In this document: positions 34,418 through 42,190 of the stretch, in pieces
How positions within the stretch are numbered: the first letter of the stretch is position 1
How the letters are laid out: each line of letters starts with the position of its first letter
From: Marinimicrobium agarilyticum DSM 16975
GTDB lineage: Bacteria; Pseudomonadota; Gammaproteobacteria; Pseudomonadales; Cellvibrionaceae
Length of the DNA: 64,000 nucleotides
Direction of reading: 5' to 3'
Assembly (NCBI RefSeq): GCF_000423345.1
Contig: NZ_AUHU01000007.1
Coordinates: 62,001 to 126,000, forward strand
The notes under the pieces: generated by a model
What the model was told of the DNA's origin: nothing
The model's database searches: none
Seen by the model: the letters and a program-made list of their open reading frames with translations, nothing else
Translations under genes and position numbers: made by a program

Positions 34418-35476
34418 ATGAATGGTCCCTCCGATATCAACCACGAGCCGGAGCGGCCTCGTCCGCTTTACCGGCGGATGATCGACGGCTTTATCCTGTG
34501 GTTGAAACAACATCCTCGAGCCTTGGCGTGGGCGGGCTTCGTGTCGGGGGTGGGCAGCTTCTTCCTGGTGGAACGCAAACCGGCACTGGCACAGGTGGTG
34601 GCGTTGATGATGCTCGCCAGCTGGGTCTGGCTCATGGCCGAGAACACTCTGCGGCGCAACGCCCTGCGGCTATTGAAAGTCCGGGTTCCCCGCCCGGCTC
34701 TGCATTTCATTACCCAGATGGTGCATCAGGAAAGCCTCTTTTTTGTGCTCCCGTTCTTCTTTTTCACCCTGACCTGGAACAGCGGCCAGGTGGTGTTTAT
34801 GGCACTGCTTTGTCTGGCCGCCCTGGTTTCGGTGATCGACCCCATTTACTACAACCACTTGGCCCGACGGCGCTGGATTTACCTGGGGTTTCATTCGTTG
34901 GCCCTGTTTGCTGTATTGTTGACTGCACTGCCCATCATCCTGCACCTGAGCACCGCCCAAAGTTATCCCTGGGCACTGGGGACCGCCGTGGTGCTCGCCA
35001 TTCCCAGTATTATCAAGGCGCTGCCGCCGCGTCGATGGTGGCGAGGCCTGGCGTTAGTCGGCGTTGTGTTGGTATTGGGGTTCAGCGGCTGGCAAGCTCG
35101 ACTCTGGGTGCCCCCCGCCACCCTCTGGCTGACGCATGTGTCCATCAGCTTCGACGTCGACTATGACGAAAAACAACCGGGCCGCTCAGTGGCGCATCTC
35201 ACTGACGAAGCCCTGCACAAGAATGGCCTGTTCGCCTATACCGCCATTCGCGCCCCCCGGGGGCTGAAGGAGCGGATCTACCACGTCTGGCGGCACGAGG
35301 GCGAAGTGGTGGACACCATTGCCCTGGATATTCAGGGCGGTCGACAGGAAGGTTATCGGGCCTGGACCCATAAGCAACACTTCCCCGAAAACGCTGTGGG
35401 CCACTGGCAGGTACAGGTGGTAACCGAGGCCAATCAGATGATCGGGATGCTGCGTTTTGAGGTAACGAATGAATAG
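34418..35476 (+). CDS. DUF5924/DUF2914 membrane protein
   Basis: The 352-residue protein has about seven predicted membrane helices in residues 35-245, then a soluble C-terminal domain of about 100 residues. The latter matches the DUF2914 pattern: HVWRHEGEVVDTIALDIQGG, GYRAWTHKQHFPENAVGHW and QVQVVTEANQMIGMLRFEV. The combination is recurrent in gammaproteobacteria with no known function. The DUF2914 domain is probably periplasmic. Confidence 0.82.
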   Translation: MNGPSDINHEPERPRPLYRRMIDGFILWLKQHPRALAWAGFVSGVGSFFLVERKPALAQVVALMMLASWVWLMAENTLRRNALRLLKVRVPRPALHFITQMVHQESLFFVLPFFFFTLTWNSGQVVFMALLCLAALVSVIDPIYYNHLARRRWIYLGFHSLALFAVLLTALPIILHLSTAQSYPWALGTAVVLAIPSIIKALPPRRWWRGLALVGVVLVLGFSGWQARLWVPPATLWLTHVSISFDVDYDEKQPGRSVAHLTDEALHKNGLFAYTAIRAPRGLKERIYHVWRHEGEVVDTIALDIQGGRQEGYRAWTHKQHFPENAVGHWQVQVVTEANQMIGMLRFEVTNE

Positions 35477-35631
35477 CTCAACCCATAACGTGCACACGCT
35501 TTCCTTCCTTGGAGGATCTTGGTGGTCCCTGCGGGCCCTATAGCCTGTGACCTGTGCCATAGCCGTGATCGGTTGAACGTGTTTGAATGGGCCGCCTATT
35601 CCTATAACGACAAAAACCCATAGCCCATGCC

Positions 35632-37782
35632 ATGCAAAATCCAAAATCTGTTGTCGCCCTTATCGCGCTTGCGGGCGCCATTCTGCTCGCCACGCCATTC
35701 TTAAACGCGCCCGCTCCAAGCTCCGAGGGGCCTATCCTATACCGTGCCGAGGTGCTGGACCCCGATTTCACCGGCGGTGCCATCGCGCCCGACTCCGGCG
35801 ACTATGTGGCATGGGGCAGCGACGGCGTGGTGATGCGTTCCTCGGACGGGGAGCGCTGGCACCAGCTCGATACGCCCACCACTGCAGAAATTCTACAGCT
35901 TGGCTTTGACAACGCGGGCACCTGGGTCGCGGTGGGTGAAGCGGGCACCTTGCTTGTCTCCTCGGACCAGGGCGACCATTGGCAAACAAAAACACCCGAC
36001 ACCTTCGCCCTGTCGATTAACGATGTACTCTACATTCGCCCGGAAGCCGGCCTCCCTGTTCCCGAGAAGGGTCTATGGTTGGCAGTGGCCGCCGACGGCC
36101 ATTTCCTCAGCTCTATTGATGGCGGCAACCGTTGGCAGACAAGTCGCATCGATACCGACGACGACCTGCTGACTCTGACTTGGGTGAAAGACCAAGGCCG
36201 CGTGCTGGTGGGGGGCGAAAATGGATTGGTCGGCACCTCCGAAGACGGTGCGGCATGGACCATCCAGCGCGCGGACACTGAAACCCCCATAACGAATTTC
36301 CACGTCTTTGAGGATCTGGTGCTGGGCACCAGTGCTTGGGGTCGTTTGCTGCTGTCCCGGAATGGGGGCACCAACTGGCATCTGGTACAGGCCGAGAAGT
36401 CCCTCTATTTCAACGACGCCGCCTATGATCCGGTTCACCGGTCCATTGTTCTGACCAGTCACAACGGTCATATTTTCCACAGCGATGATGCCGGCGAAAG
36501 CTGGCACCTGATCGAAGCCCCCTACCAAGGGGCGGGCCACTCACTCGGCGACGTTCTATTCGACCCACAAACCCGCCGCCTGCTTGCCTTCGGGTCTCAC
36601 GGCGCAGTATTGCAATCCGATGACGGCGGCAAAAACTGGCAAGAGCGGCCCTCCGGCCTTCGCGAGTCCTTTGTGAAGGTACTCTACCACCCCCAACGGC
36701 AGACCTACCTCGCGTTGGGGAATCGCGGCTTTCGCGCGGTGAGCGAGAATGCGGCGGCCTCGTGGCAGGTGCTACGGCACAGCTTCGACTTCTATTGGCG
36801 CGAAGGTGTGGTGACACCGTCGGGAGCGATTGTCATCGTGGGTGAGTTGGGACAAATACTGCGCTCAGACAACGCTGGCGAAAACTGGAGTTATGTCAAC
36901 GTTACCTATCCCGACCCGCGCACCCCGCCCACTTACCGGGCGTTGGCATCGCTCGACAAGGGTGTGCTGCTTGCCGCCGGCCCCACAGGCTTGATCCTGC
37001 GTTCGTCCGATCAGGGTCGCAACTGGACGGTCGTGCACCACACGCCCTTCAGTGCAGGCGAGGCGTTCACTGATTTGATGGCCTCATCCGATGGCAGTAC
37101 GGCAATAGCGGTAGAGGCCTTTGGCGGCCCCTATTTCTCCACCGACAACGGACGCACTTGGAACCGTGCACCGACCGACGATGAACGTAACTTCTGGCAT
37201 GGCAGTGCACTAGGCTCTACGGCGCTGAGCGTGGGACAGAGCGGACTGCTCGCGATGAGCGGGGATGCCGGCAGGAACTGGACACGGGTGGAGCTGGCGG
37301 CGGTTTCCGGCAAGGACCTGTATGGCAGTTTTGCCAGCCGATCCCACCAGGCACTCTTCGCCTTTGGGGAAGGCGGTGTCATGGCGCGCACAGAGGACTG
37401 GGGCCGCACCTGGCATAAGGTCTCCGTGCCGACCACGGCCACATTAAGACGTATGCTGGAAATACCACAAAGTGGCGTACTGATCGCCTTCGGTGAGAAG
37501 GGCACAATCATCCGTTCCCTCGACGGGGGCCTTCATTGGCAAGGTGCCGACAGTGGTGTCAGCGTTGAGCTACGCGCGGGTCTGATTGAGCCCCATACGG
37601 GATACCCCTTGATTGTGGGACGGTCAGGGACGCTTTTACGCTCGGTCGACGAAGGCCTTAGTTGGGCGCGGCTGCCGACCCATACGCAGGCGCACTTTCG
37701 CAACGGACTGGTTCACCCGGATACCGGTGATCTGTTCGTTTTCGGCGACCGCATTGTGCGTTTGCAACGCCACACACAATAA
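35632..37782 (+). CDS. Exported Asp-box (BNR/Ycf48-like) beta-propeller protein
   Basis: The 716-residue protein has an N-terminal signal or anchor (about 6-26) and then about 14-15 Asp-box motifs of the form S-x-D-x-G-x-x-W, spaced 40-50 residues apart. Examples are SSDGERW, SIDGGNRW, SDDGGKNW, STDNGRTW and SLDGGLHW. One copy (SENAAASW) is degenerate. The number is enough for one large ten-bladed or two smaller propellers, as in sortilin or Ycf48-like proteins. Function is unknown; close relatives are often encoded next to MMPL-type exporters, here about 9 kb away. A terminator follows immediately. Confidence 0.85.
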   Translation: MQNPKSVVALIALAGAILLATPFLNAPAPSSEGPILYRAEVLDPDFTGGAIAPDSGDYVAWGSDGVVMRSSDGERWHQLDTPTTAEILQLGFDNAGTWVAVGEAGTLLVSSDQGDHWQTKTPDTFALSINDVLYIRPEAGLPVPEKGLWLAVAADGHFLSSIDGGNRWQTSRIDTDDDLLTLTWVKDQGRVLVGGENGLVGTSEDGAAWTIQRADTETPITNFHVFEDLVLGTSAWGRLLLSRNGGTNWHLVQAEKSLYFNDAAYDPVHRSIVLTSHNGHIFHSDDAGESWHLIEAPYQGAGHSLGDVLFDPQTRRLLAFGSHGAVLQSDDGGKNWQERPSGLRESFVKVLYHPQRQTYLALGNRGFRAVSENAAASWQVLRHSFDFYWREGVVTPSGAIVIVGELGQILRSDNAGENWSYVNVTYPDPRTPPTYRALASLDKGVLLAAGPTGLILRSSDQGRNWTVVHHTPFSAGEAFTDLMASSDGSTAIAVEAFGGPYFSTDNGRTWNRAPTDDERNFWHGSALGSTALSVGQSGLLAMSGDAGRNWTRVELAAVSGKDLYGSFASRSHQALFAFGEGGVMARTEDWGRTWHKVSVPTTATLRRMLEIPQSGVLIAFGEKGTIIRSLDGGLHWQGADSGVSVELRAGLIEPHTGYPLIVGRSGTLLRSVDEGLSWARLPTHTQAHFRNGLVHPDTGDLFVFGDRIVRLQRHTQ

Positions 37783-37810
37783 AGGCAGCGACCGGATGGC
37801 CGCTGCCTTT
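37781..37810. terminator. Terminator after the Asp-box gene
   Basis: A 10-bp stem (AAAGGCAGCG/CGCTGCCTTT) with a 10-nt loop starts on the last bases of the stop codon. Confidence 0.75.
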
Positions 37811-37865
37811 AGACTTCAGTTGATTGAGATACAACGGTTCTTTTGAGCACCCGATGGTTCAGGTT

Positions 37866-39005
37866 TTAGAAGCTGGTGAGCCCCGAAGAACCGCAGCTCG
37901 CCCAAGCCCCGATGCAGACATCGCCCGCATTGCTCACTTCACTGTTACTGATGAAAGCCGTGGAATTCGGGCTATCAGAACGGAAAATACCTTCGCCAAG
38001 GTTGGACAACCGGCAGCGTTCAACGGTGACGTCAGTACGGAAGGTTGAGCCGCCGTTCTGACGCAGAAATTTGCCCATGCTATCGACGATGCAGTTCTCC
38101 ACATGCAGGTCGGATTCAGCGTTGACCTGAATAAACTTGTCCTCGCCGTTATAACCTTCAACATTGCGAACGGTGACGCTGCCCGGTGATTTAATGGTCA
38201 TGGCATCTTCGCCGACGTTGGTCCAATGGATGTTGTCCAGCGTACCACCGTTGTAGACGTGGATACCGTCAACCCCATTGTTGCCAATGATCACGTTGCG
38301 CAGGGTTGCCCCATTTTCAACCCGAAACGCGGGATCCTGGCCTTCGTCCTGGCTGCCATCACCCAGCGCCGAGGTCGGATTAAACGTCTGGCAGCCACCA
38401 TCATAGCTACCGCTGGTCACGTAGATAGTGGAAGACACGGATGTGCTGCCGGTGGACTGACACGAGGAACCGGTAATGGCACCACCACCGCCGCCATTCT
38501 GGCCGACGGGAGTAAAGGTCCAGCGCTGGCTGTCGCCACCCCAGTAGGTCCACAGACCAATGTTGCCGCCGTTGGCCGTGCTGAAGTCAAAGACTTCGAG
38601 CGCGGTACCGGCGAAGCGGGACGTGATCACATACTGTCCGCTGCCAATCGCATCAATGGCCCAATGCTGGTTGGTGCCGTTCAGCCACGTCCATTGACGT
38701 GCATCGGCCCCGTCATTGGCGTTCCATTCAAACACATCAATGGATTTACCGGTGTGCGCGGCACGGATGGAGTAGTAGCCGTTACCGAGATTGGTCACGT
38801 CCCATTGCTGGTTCTGACCGCCCAGGTAGTCCCACTGGATGATGTTGGCGCCATCATCTTGACTGGCGTTTTCGACCTCCATGGGTTTGCCACTGAGAAC
38901 GTTGGTGATGATGTAACGCCCATCGGCTATTTGCGCCAGAGATGTGGAGGCCATAAGGCCCAGCACAAGCGCTACGGTTGATTTAACGATTAAGTTCTTA
39001 AACAT
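37866..39005 (-). CDS. Secreted pectate lyase, CBM13 (ricin-type) plus PL3
   Basis: The 379-residue enzyme has a signal peptide (1-24), an N-terminal ricin-type beta-trefoil carbohydrate module (about 26-168), a glycine linker (GGGGG) and a C-terminal pectate lyase domain of family PL3 (about 180-379). The trefoil has QQW, QHW and QRW, one per subdomain. The PL3 features are a parallel beta-helix pattern (NVIIGNNGVDGIHVYNG, WTNVGEDAMTIK, GEDKFIQVNAESD) and C-terminal cysteines. PL3 enzymes cleave unmethylated polygalacturonate by beta-elimination using calcium. Expression may be controlled through the palindromes in the upstream spacer. Confidence 0.92.
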   Translation of the reverse strand: MFKNLIVKSTVALVLGLMASTSLAQIADGRYIITNVLSGKPMEVENASQDDGANIIQWDYLGGQNQQWDVTNLGNGYYSIRAAHTGKSIDVFEWNANDGADARQWTWLNGTNQHWAIDAIGSGQYVITSRFAGTALEVFDFSTANGGNIGLWTYWGGDSQRWTFTPVGQNGGGGGAITGSSCQSTGSTSVSSTIYVTSGSYDGGCQTFNPTSALGDGSQDEGQDPAFRVENGATLRNVIIGNNGVDGIHVYNGGTLDNIHWTNVGEDAMTIKSPGSVTVRNVEGYNGEDKFIQVNAESDLHVENCIVDSMGKFLRQNGGSTFRTDVTVERCRLSNLGEGIFRSDSPNSTAFISNSEVSNAGDVCIGAWASCGSSGLTSF

Positions 39006-39367
39006 GAATCTCTCCTTCTGTATTTATCGATTATTCCACGGAGATTGCCTTTGAACCTGCCTGACCGGATCGGTCTTCAAATCGCTCCGTGATGGTGACC
39101 ATCAGGGTGCTCGCGGCCGATACTAACCACACTAAAAGCGATTTGTAAGTAATATAGTCACATAATAAAAAAATAATTTAATACTATAACTCAACGAAAT
39201 CACCGGACTTTCGCCTCACTTCCAATCACAATATCGACATTCTGAAAAATGCTGCATATCACGCCAACGGCCTCCGAAAGGACTAAAGGGCTCTTTAAAT
39301 TGACAGATTCCTCGTTTTCCTTTTCACTTGGACCCCTACCGATAATCATAATAGTGGGAGCTACACC
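39006..39367. promoter_or_regulatory. Divergent regulatory spacer with two palindromes
   Basis: The 362-bp AT-richer gap separates the pectate lyase and the DUF4212/symporter genes. It carries two operator-like palindromes close to the lyase start: GACCG-GAT-CGGTC (39063-39075) and TGATGGT-G-ACCATCA (39090-39104), 58 and 85 bp upstream of the lyase start codon. A TTGACA is at 39300-39305 but lacks a good -10 partner. No gene is visible. Confidence 0.45.
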
Positions 39368-39640
39368 ATGGCTTTTCAGTCTAAGGAGGCCGCCAAACAG
39401 TACTGGCGTGCCAACATCAAACTGCTCGTTGTCCTCTTGAGTATCTGGTTTATCGTTTCTTTCGGGGCCGGCATTCTGTTCGTGGACTGGCTGAATCAGT
39501 TCCGACTCGGCGGCTTCAAGCTCGGCTTCTGGTTCGCCCAGCAGGGTTCGATCTACACCTTCCTGGTGTTGATTTTCGTATACGTGCTCAAGATGAACCA
39601 GCTCGATCGCCGCTTTGGTGTCCGGGAAGACGAGGAGTAA
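39368..39640 (+). CDS. DUF4212 small subunit of a sodium/solute symporter
   Basis: A 90-residue protein with two predicted membrane helices (about 19-40 and 58-78) and the DUF4212 pattern: YWRANIKLLVVLLSIWFIVSFG split by a loop, then GGFKLGFWFAQQGSI and VYVLKMNQLDRRFGV. It is encoded 3 nt before the large symporter gene, as is normal for this two-component family. GGGAG precedes the ATG. Confidence 0.93.
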   Translation: MAFQSKEAAKQYWRANIKLLVVLLSIWFIVSFGAGILFVDWLNQFRLGGFKLGFWFAQQGSIYTFLVLIFVYVLKMNQLDRRFGVREDEE

Positions 39641-39643
39641 GCC

Positions 39644-41374
39644 GTGGACCAGCAAACCTTAATCTACCTGGCGGTAGGTAGTACCTTCGCCCTCTATATC
39701 GCGATTGCCATCTGGTCCCGGGCCGGCAGCACCGGGGACTTCTACGTCGCCGGCGGCGGCGTGCACCCCATTGCCAACGGCATGGCCACCGCGGCTGACT
39801 GGATGTCCGCCGCTTCCTTCATCTCCATGGCCGGCCTGATCGCCTTTCTCGGTTACGATGGCAGCGTGTATCTGATGGGCTGGACCGGTGGCTACGTGCT
39901 GCTCGCGCTGTGCCTGGCACCCTACCTGCGGAAGTTCGGCAAATTTACCGTGCCCGACTTCATCGGCGACCGGTACTACTCCCAGATGGCCCGCACCGTA
40001 GCCGTCATCTGTGCCATTTTCGTATCGTTTACCTACGTGGCGGGACAGATGCGCGGAGTCGGGGTGGTCTTCTCGCGCTTTCTGGAGGTGGAAGTCACCA
40101 CTGGCGTATTGATCGGCATGGGCGTGGTGTTTTTCTACGCCGTTCTCGGCGGCATGAAAGGCATTACCTACACCCAGGTCGCGCAGTACTGCGTGATGAT
40201 CTTCGCCTATACCGTCCCGGCTATTTATATAAGCTTGCTGATCACCGGCAACCCGATACCGCAGCTGGGCTTCGGTGACACCCTGGCCGATGGCTCCGGG
40301 GTCCACCTGCTGGACCGGTTGGATGGCCTCACCCGGGAGCTGGGGTTCACCGCCTTCACAGATGGCAAAAAGTCCACCATTGATATGTTCTGCATCACCG
40401 CAGCGCTGATGGTAGGCACAGCTGGCCTGCCCCACGTGATCGTGCGCTTTTTCACGGTCCCCAAAGTCCGGGACGCCCGCAAAAGCGCCGGTTGGGCCCT
40501 ACTGTTCATCGCCATTCTCTACACCACCGCGCCGGCGGTGGGCGCCTTCGCCCGTCTCAATATGATCAATACCATCAACGGCCCGGAAGCCCAGGGCGTC
40601 CCTCGCGAGGATATGCCCGAGTGGGTGGAGACCTGGGAGACCACGGGTCTGATTCAGTGGAAGGATGACAATGGCGATGGCCGGCTGTTTTACAGTAATG
40701 ACAGCCGGAACGAAATGACCATCGACCCGGACATCATGGTCCTCGCCAACCCCGAAATCGCCGAACTGCCCAACTGGGTCATCGCCCTGGTGGCCGCCGG
40801 TGGCCTGGCCGCGGCCCTGTCGACCGCCGCCGGGCTGCTACTGGTGATCTCCACCTCGATCTCCCACGACCTGCTCAAACGCAACCTCATGCCCCGGATC
40901 TCGGAAAAGCACGAGTTGCTCGCCGCACGCCTGGCCGCCGCGGCCGCTATTGGGCTGGCGGGCTATCTGGGGATCAACCCGCCGGGGTTTGTGGCGGAAG
41001 TGGTTGCCTTCGCCTTCGGGTTGGCGGCCGCCAGTTTCTTCCCGGCGATCATCATGGGGATATTCTTCAAGCCGATGAACCAGTGGGGGGCCGTCGCTGG
41101 CATGCTGAGCGGCCTGGTGTTCACCGCCGGATACATACTGGTGTTCAAGGGCGTGTTCTTCGAGCCGCTACTGCCGAACACGCGGGAGTACTGGCTGCTG
41201 GGCATTTCACCCGAAGGTATCGGTTTCGTGGGCATGCTGCTGAACCTGGCCGTCGCCTTGACAGTGCGCCAATTCACGCCGGACGCCCCACCCCACGTTC
41301 AGGACATGGTGGAGAACATCCGCTTCCCCAAAGGCTCCAGTGGCCCGGGCGGGTTTCACGATGAGCTTCACTAA
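39644..41374 (+). CDS. Sodium:solute symporter, VC_2705/ActP-like subfamily
   Basis: The 576-residue inner-membrane protein has about 13 helices and the sodium:solute symporter pattern: FYVAGGGVHPIANGMATAADWMSAASF, FIGDRYYS, AGTAGLPHVIVRFFTV and AALSTAAGLLLVIS. Two loops unique to this subfamily lie around residues 310-365 and include an acidic DDNGDG stretch. The partner DUF4212 gene is immediately upstream. Relatives transport acetate or other short carboxylates; substrate is not certain. Translation starts at GTG 39644, next to GAGGAG. Confidence 0.93.
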   Translation: MDQQTLIYLAVGSTFALYIAIAIWSRAGSTGDFYVAGGGVHPIANGMATAADWMSAASFISMAGLIAFLGYDGSVYLMGWTGGYVLLALCLAPYLRKFGKFTVPDFIGDRYYSQMARTVAVICAIFVSFTYVAGQMRGVGVVFSRFLEVEVTTGVLIGMGVVFFYAVLGGMKGITYTQVAQYCVMIFAYTVPAIYISLLITGNPIPQLGFGDTLADGSGVHLLDRLDGLTRELGFTAFTDGKKSTIDMFCITAALMVGTAGLPHVIVRFFTVPKVRDARKSAGWALLFIAILYTTAPAVGAFARLNMINTINGPEAQGVPREDMPEWVETWETTGLIQWKDDNGDGRLFYSNDSRNEMTIDPDIMVLANPEIAELPNWVIALVAAGGLAAALSTAAGLLLVISTSISHDLLKRNLMPRISEKHELLAARLAAAAAIGLAGYLGINPPGFVAEVVAFAFGLAAASFFPAIIMGIFFKPMNQWGAVAGMLSGLVFTAGYILVFKGVFFEPLLPNTREYWLLGISPEGIGFVGMLLNLAVALTVRQFTPDAPPHVQDMVENIRFPKGSSGPGGFHDELH

Positions 41375-41434
41375 GAGCCCTCAGCGGTGAACTAAGGAGC
41401 CATCAGCGGTGAATTAAGAGCCGCCAGCAGTAAG
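41370..41434 (+). repeat. Three imperfect 21-22-bp tandem repeats at the symporter stop codon
   Basis: Units at 41370-41390, 41391-41412 and 41413-41434 share the pattern A-C/T-TAAG-G-AGCC-N-TCAGCGGTGA. The first unit contains the symporter stop codon and all units carry stops in that frame. A terminator follows directly. Confidence 0.75.
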
Positions 41435-41437
41435 ACG

Positions 41438-41469
41438 AAAAAAGGGGCCACTGACGCGGCCCCTTTTTT
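41438..41469. terminator. Strong bidirectional terminator
   Basis: A 12-bp stem (AAAAAAGGGGCC/GGCCCCTTTTTT) with an 8-nt loop lies between convergent genes. A- and T-runs support function in both directions. Confidence 0.92.
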
Positions 41470-41490
41470 ACAGCAGCTCTCTGCAGCGTC

Positions 41491-41892
41491 TCAGCTTTCC
41501 AGCCACACCTCGCTGGCCCACTGCCAGACGTCGTCCCAGGCTTCATCGGTGAGGTCGCCATCGCGCCAATACAGCACCTCCCCTTCCGGCTCGACACAGT
41601 AGTAATTGCCGTTCACCTCACACAGAGGCAGCAGGTAGCGTGGGAGCCCCATGGCCCAGGCCGTCGCCGCCACCTCCGGCAGATAGTTGTGGGCGTGGGG
41701 ATCAGCGGCCGTGACCGGCTCCAGAGAGCCGGTGACCACATCGCTGACCAACAGCAGGAAACGCCGCATCTCCCGCGGAATGGGCATCAGGACTTCCTCT
41801 TCCACATCCACCAGATCTTCGTGACTGGGGAGTTCCAGGGGGACCGGCACCGGTTGATGCGCGGCCCTGAGTCGTTCCAGGGTCTCTTCCAT
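41491..41892 (-). CDS. SMI1/KNR4-like protein
   Basis: A 133-residue acidic protein. The region LPSHEDLVDVEEEVLMPIPREMRRFLLLVSD, read across its two halves, and the later LPLCEVNGNYYCVEPEGEVLYW match the SMI1/KNR4 (SUKH) fold. SUKH proteins often serve as immunity proteins against contact-dependent toxins, but many bacterial genomes carry stand-alone copies of unknown role. No toxin gene is next to it. ATG 41892 is chosen because similarity starts there; an upstream in-frame start at 41952 lacks support. Confidence 0.7.
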   Translation of the reverse strand: MEETLERLRAAHQPVPVPLELPSHEDLVDVEEEVLMPIPREMRRFLLLVSDVVTGSLEPVTAADPHAHNYLPEVAATAWAMGLPRYLLPLCEVNGNYYCVEPEGEVLYWRDGDLTDEAWDDVWQWASEVWLES

Positions 41893-42145
41893 TGTGGGCT
41901 CTTGCGTTGCGAAAGGACTGCCAATGCTAGCGCCCAACCCGACGCCTGACAAGATCTCTGGCCCCGGTTACCGGACCAGCGCTTCCAGCGGGGCCTGAAC
42001 TACCGGGATGAACAGATTATTATCTATAAATACTCGCTCCCACGGCTTTCGTCTGCTAGAAACCTATATGATGATCTGGCTCAACCTGGACCAAGAGCGG
42101 CTGAAAGCCTTTGACGGCTTGAAGACAATCTGACTAAAAGCCCTC

Positions 42146-42151
42146 TATAAT
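42146..42151 (+). promoter_or_regulatory. Consensus -10 box upstream of the PAS-GGDEF-EAL gene
   Basis: A perfect TATAAT lies 40 bp before the start codon; the -35 region is weak (GACAAT or TTGAAG at suboptimal spacing). The rest of the 298-bp spacer (41893-42190) holds no gene that I can support. Confidence 0.5.
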
Positions 42152-42190
42152 GCACCACAAAGATAATTTAAGCGCCAACCGGGGTCGCCC

